Of a stretch of DNA of 64,000 nucleotides, positions 63,985-64,000 are shown one piece after another. The stretch is from NCBI GenBank assembly GCA_017889635.1, contig JAGGAC010000001.1, positions 1 to 64,000 on the forward strand, given 5' to 3'. The notes beneath the pieces were generated by a model. That model was not told where the DNA came from. It saw only the letters and a list, made by a program, of their open reading frames with translations, and made no database searches. The DNA comes from Bacillota bacterium (GTDB lineage: Bacteria > Bacillota > Negativicutes > Sporomusales > CTSoil-080). The translations under genes and the position numbers were made by a program. Positions within the stretch are counted from its first letter, which is position 1. The number at the start of each line of letters is the position of its first letter.

Positions 63985-64000
63985 GTTGGCAAGATATGCC

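Overview
The window reads as chromosome of an anaerobic, low-GC Firmicute that has an outer membrane, most likely a Negativicutes (Sporomusa/Pelosinus-like) bacterium. The basis is a mix of Firmicutes signals (strong AAGGAGG ribosome sites, CIRCE/HrcA control, T-tailed intrinsic terminators, SigA-type promoters) with diderm genes (an Omp85/BamA protein, a porin, two further beta-barrel proteins, an HlyD-type adaptor) and anaerobe genes (2-hydroxyacyl-CoA dehydratase relatives, rubrerythrin, a molybdopterin oxidoreductase, 3-hydroxybutyryl-CoA dehydrogenase). The genus is an inference. I saw no rRNA, tRNA, CRISPR array or intact insertion sequence.

Layout. 1-6250 is a decaying tandem duplication of a three-gene unit (2-hydroxyacyl-CoA dehydratase-like protein, two-span membrane protein, polyferredoxin) with remnants of a LysR regulator and a second dehydratase subunit between the copies. 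6700-8880 holds an MFS exporter behind a large operator palindrome, and a PaaI-type thioesterase. 9512-15661 looks like one operon: two related membrane TPR proteins, a Cache-diguanylate cyclase and a secreted SGNH hydrolase. 15850-24312 carries a soluble chemotaxis-type transducer, htpG under a CIRCE element, a TPR regulator-like protein, a small exported protein, hbd, a LysR/SDR divergent pair, and queF overlapping a molybdoenzyme gene. 26500-40140 holds rubrerythrin, clpB-hsp20, mscS, cstA, a flavodoxin-like protein, an RMD1/DUF155 protein, an autoregulated TetR, an SDR and a sirtuin. 40780-43291 is a MarR-controlled unit (Tat-exported nitroreductase-like protein plus beta-barrel). 43573-49677 holds an HlyD adaptor, an M23 peptidase, a frameshifted beta-barrel gene, an XRE/membrane-protein pair and a membrane MCP. 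50347-58494 includes LysE, a DUF2642-like protein, a phosphoesterase, an FHA-PP2C-FHA-Ser/Thr kinase cluster and an amino-acid permease. 58576-63812 is envelope-related: a secreted phosphoesterase, BamA/Omp85 and a porin.

The most novel item is a family of three unlisted 32-codon genes (40427-40525, 52585-52683, 62179-62277, all minus strand). Each is a complete transcription unit with a conserved upstream block, a TTGACA/TATCAT-type promoter, a strong ribosome site and its own terminator. Half of the 32 residues are identical in all three peptides. A second unusual small ORF (60278-60343), just upstream of the Omp85 gene, encodes 21 residues ending in a textbook outer-membrane beta-signal.
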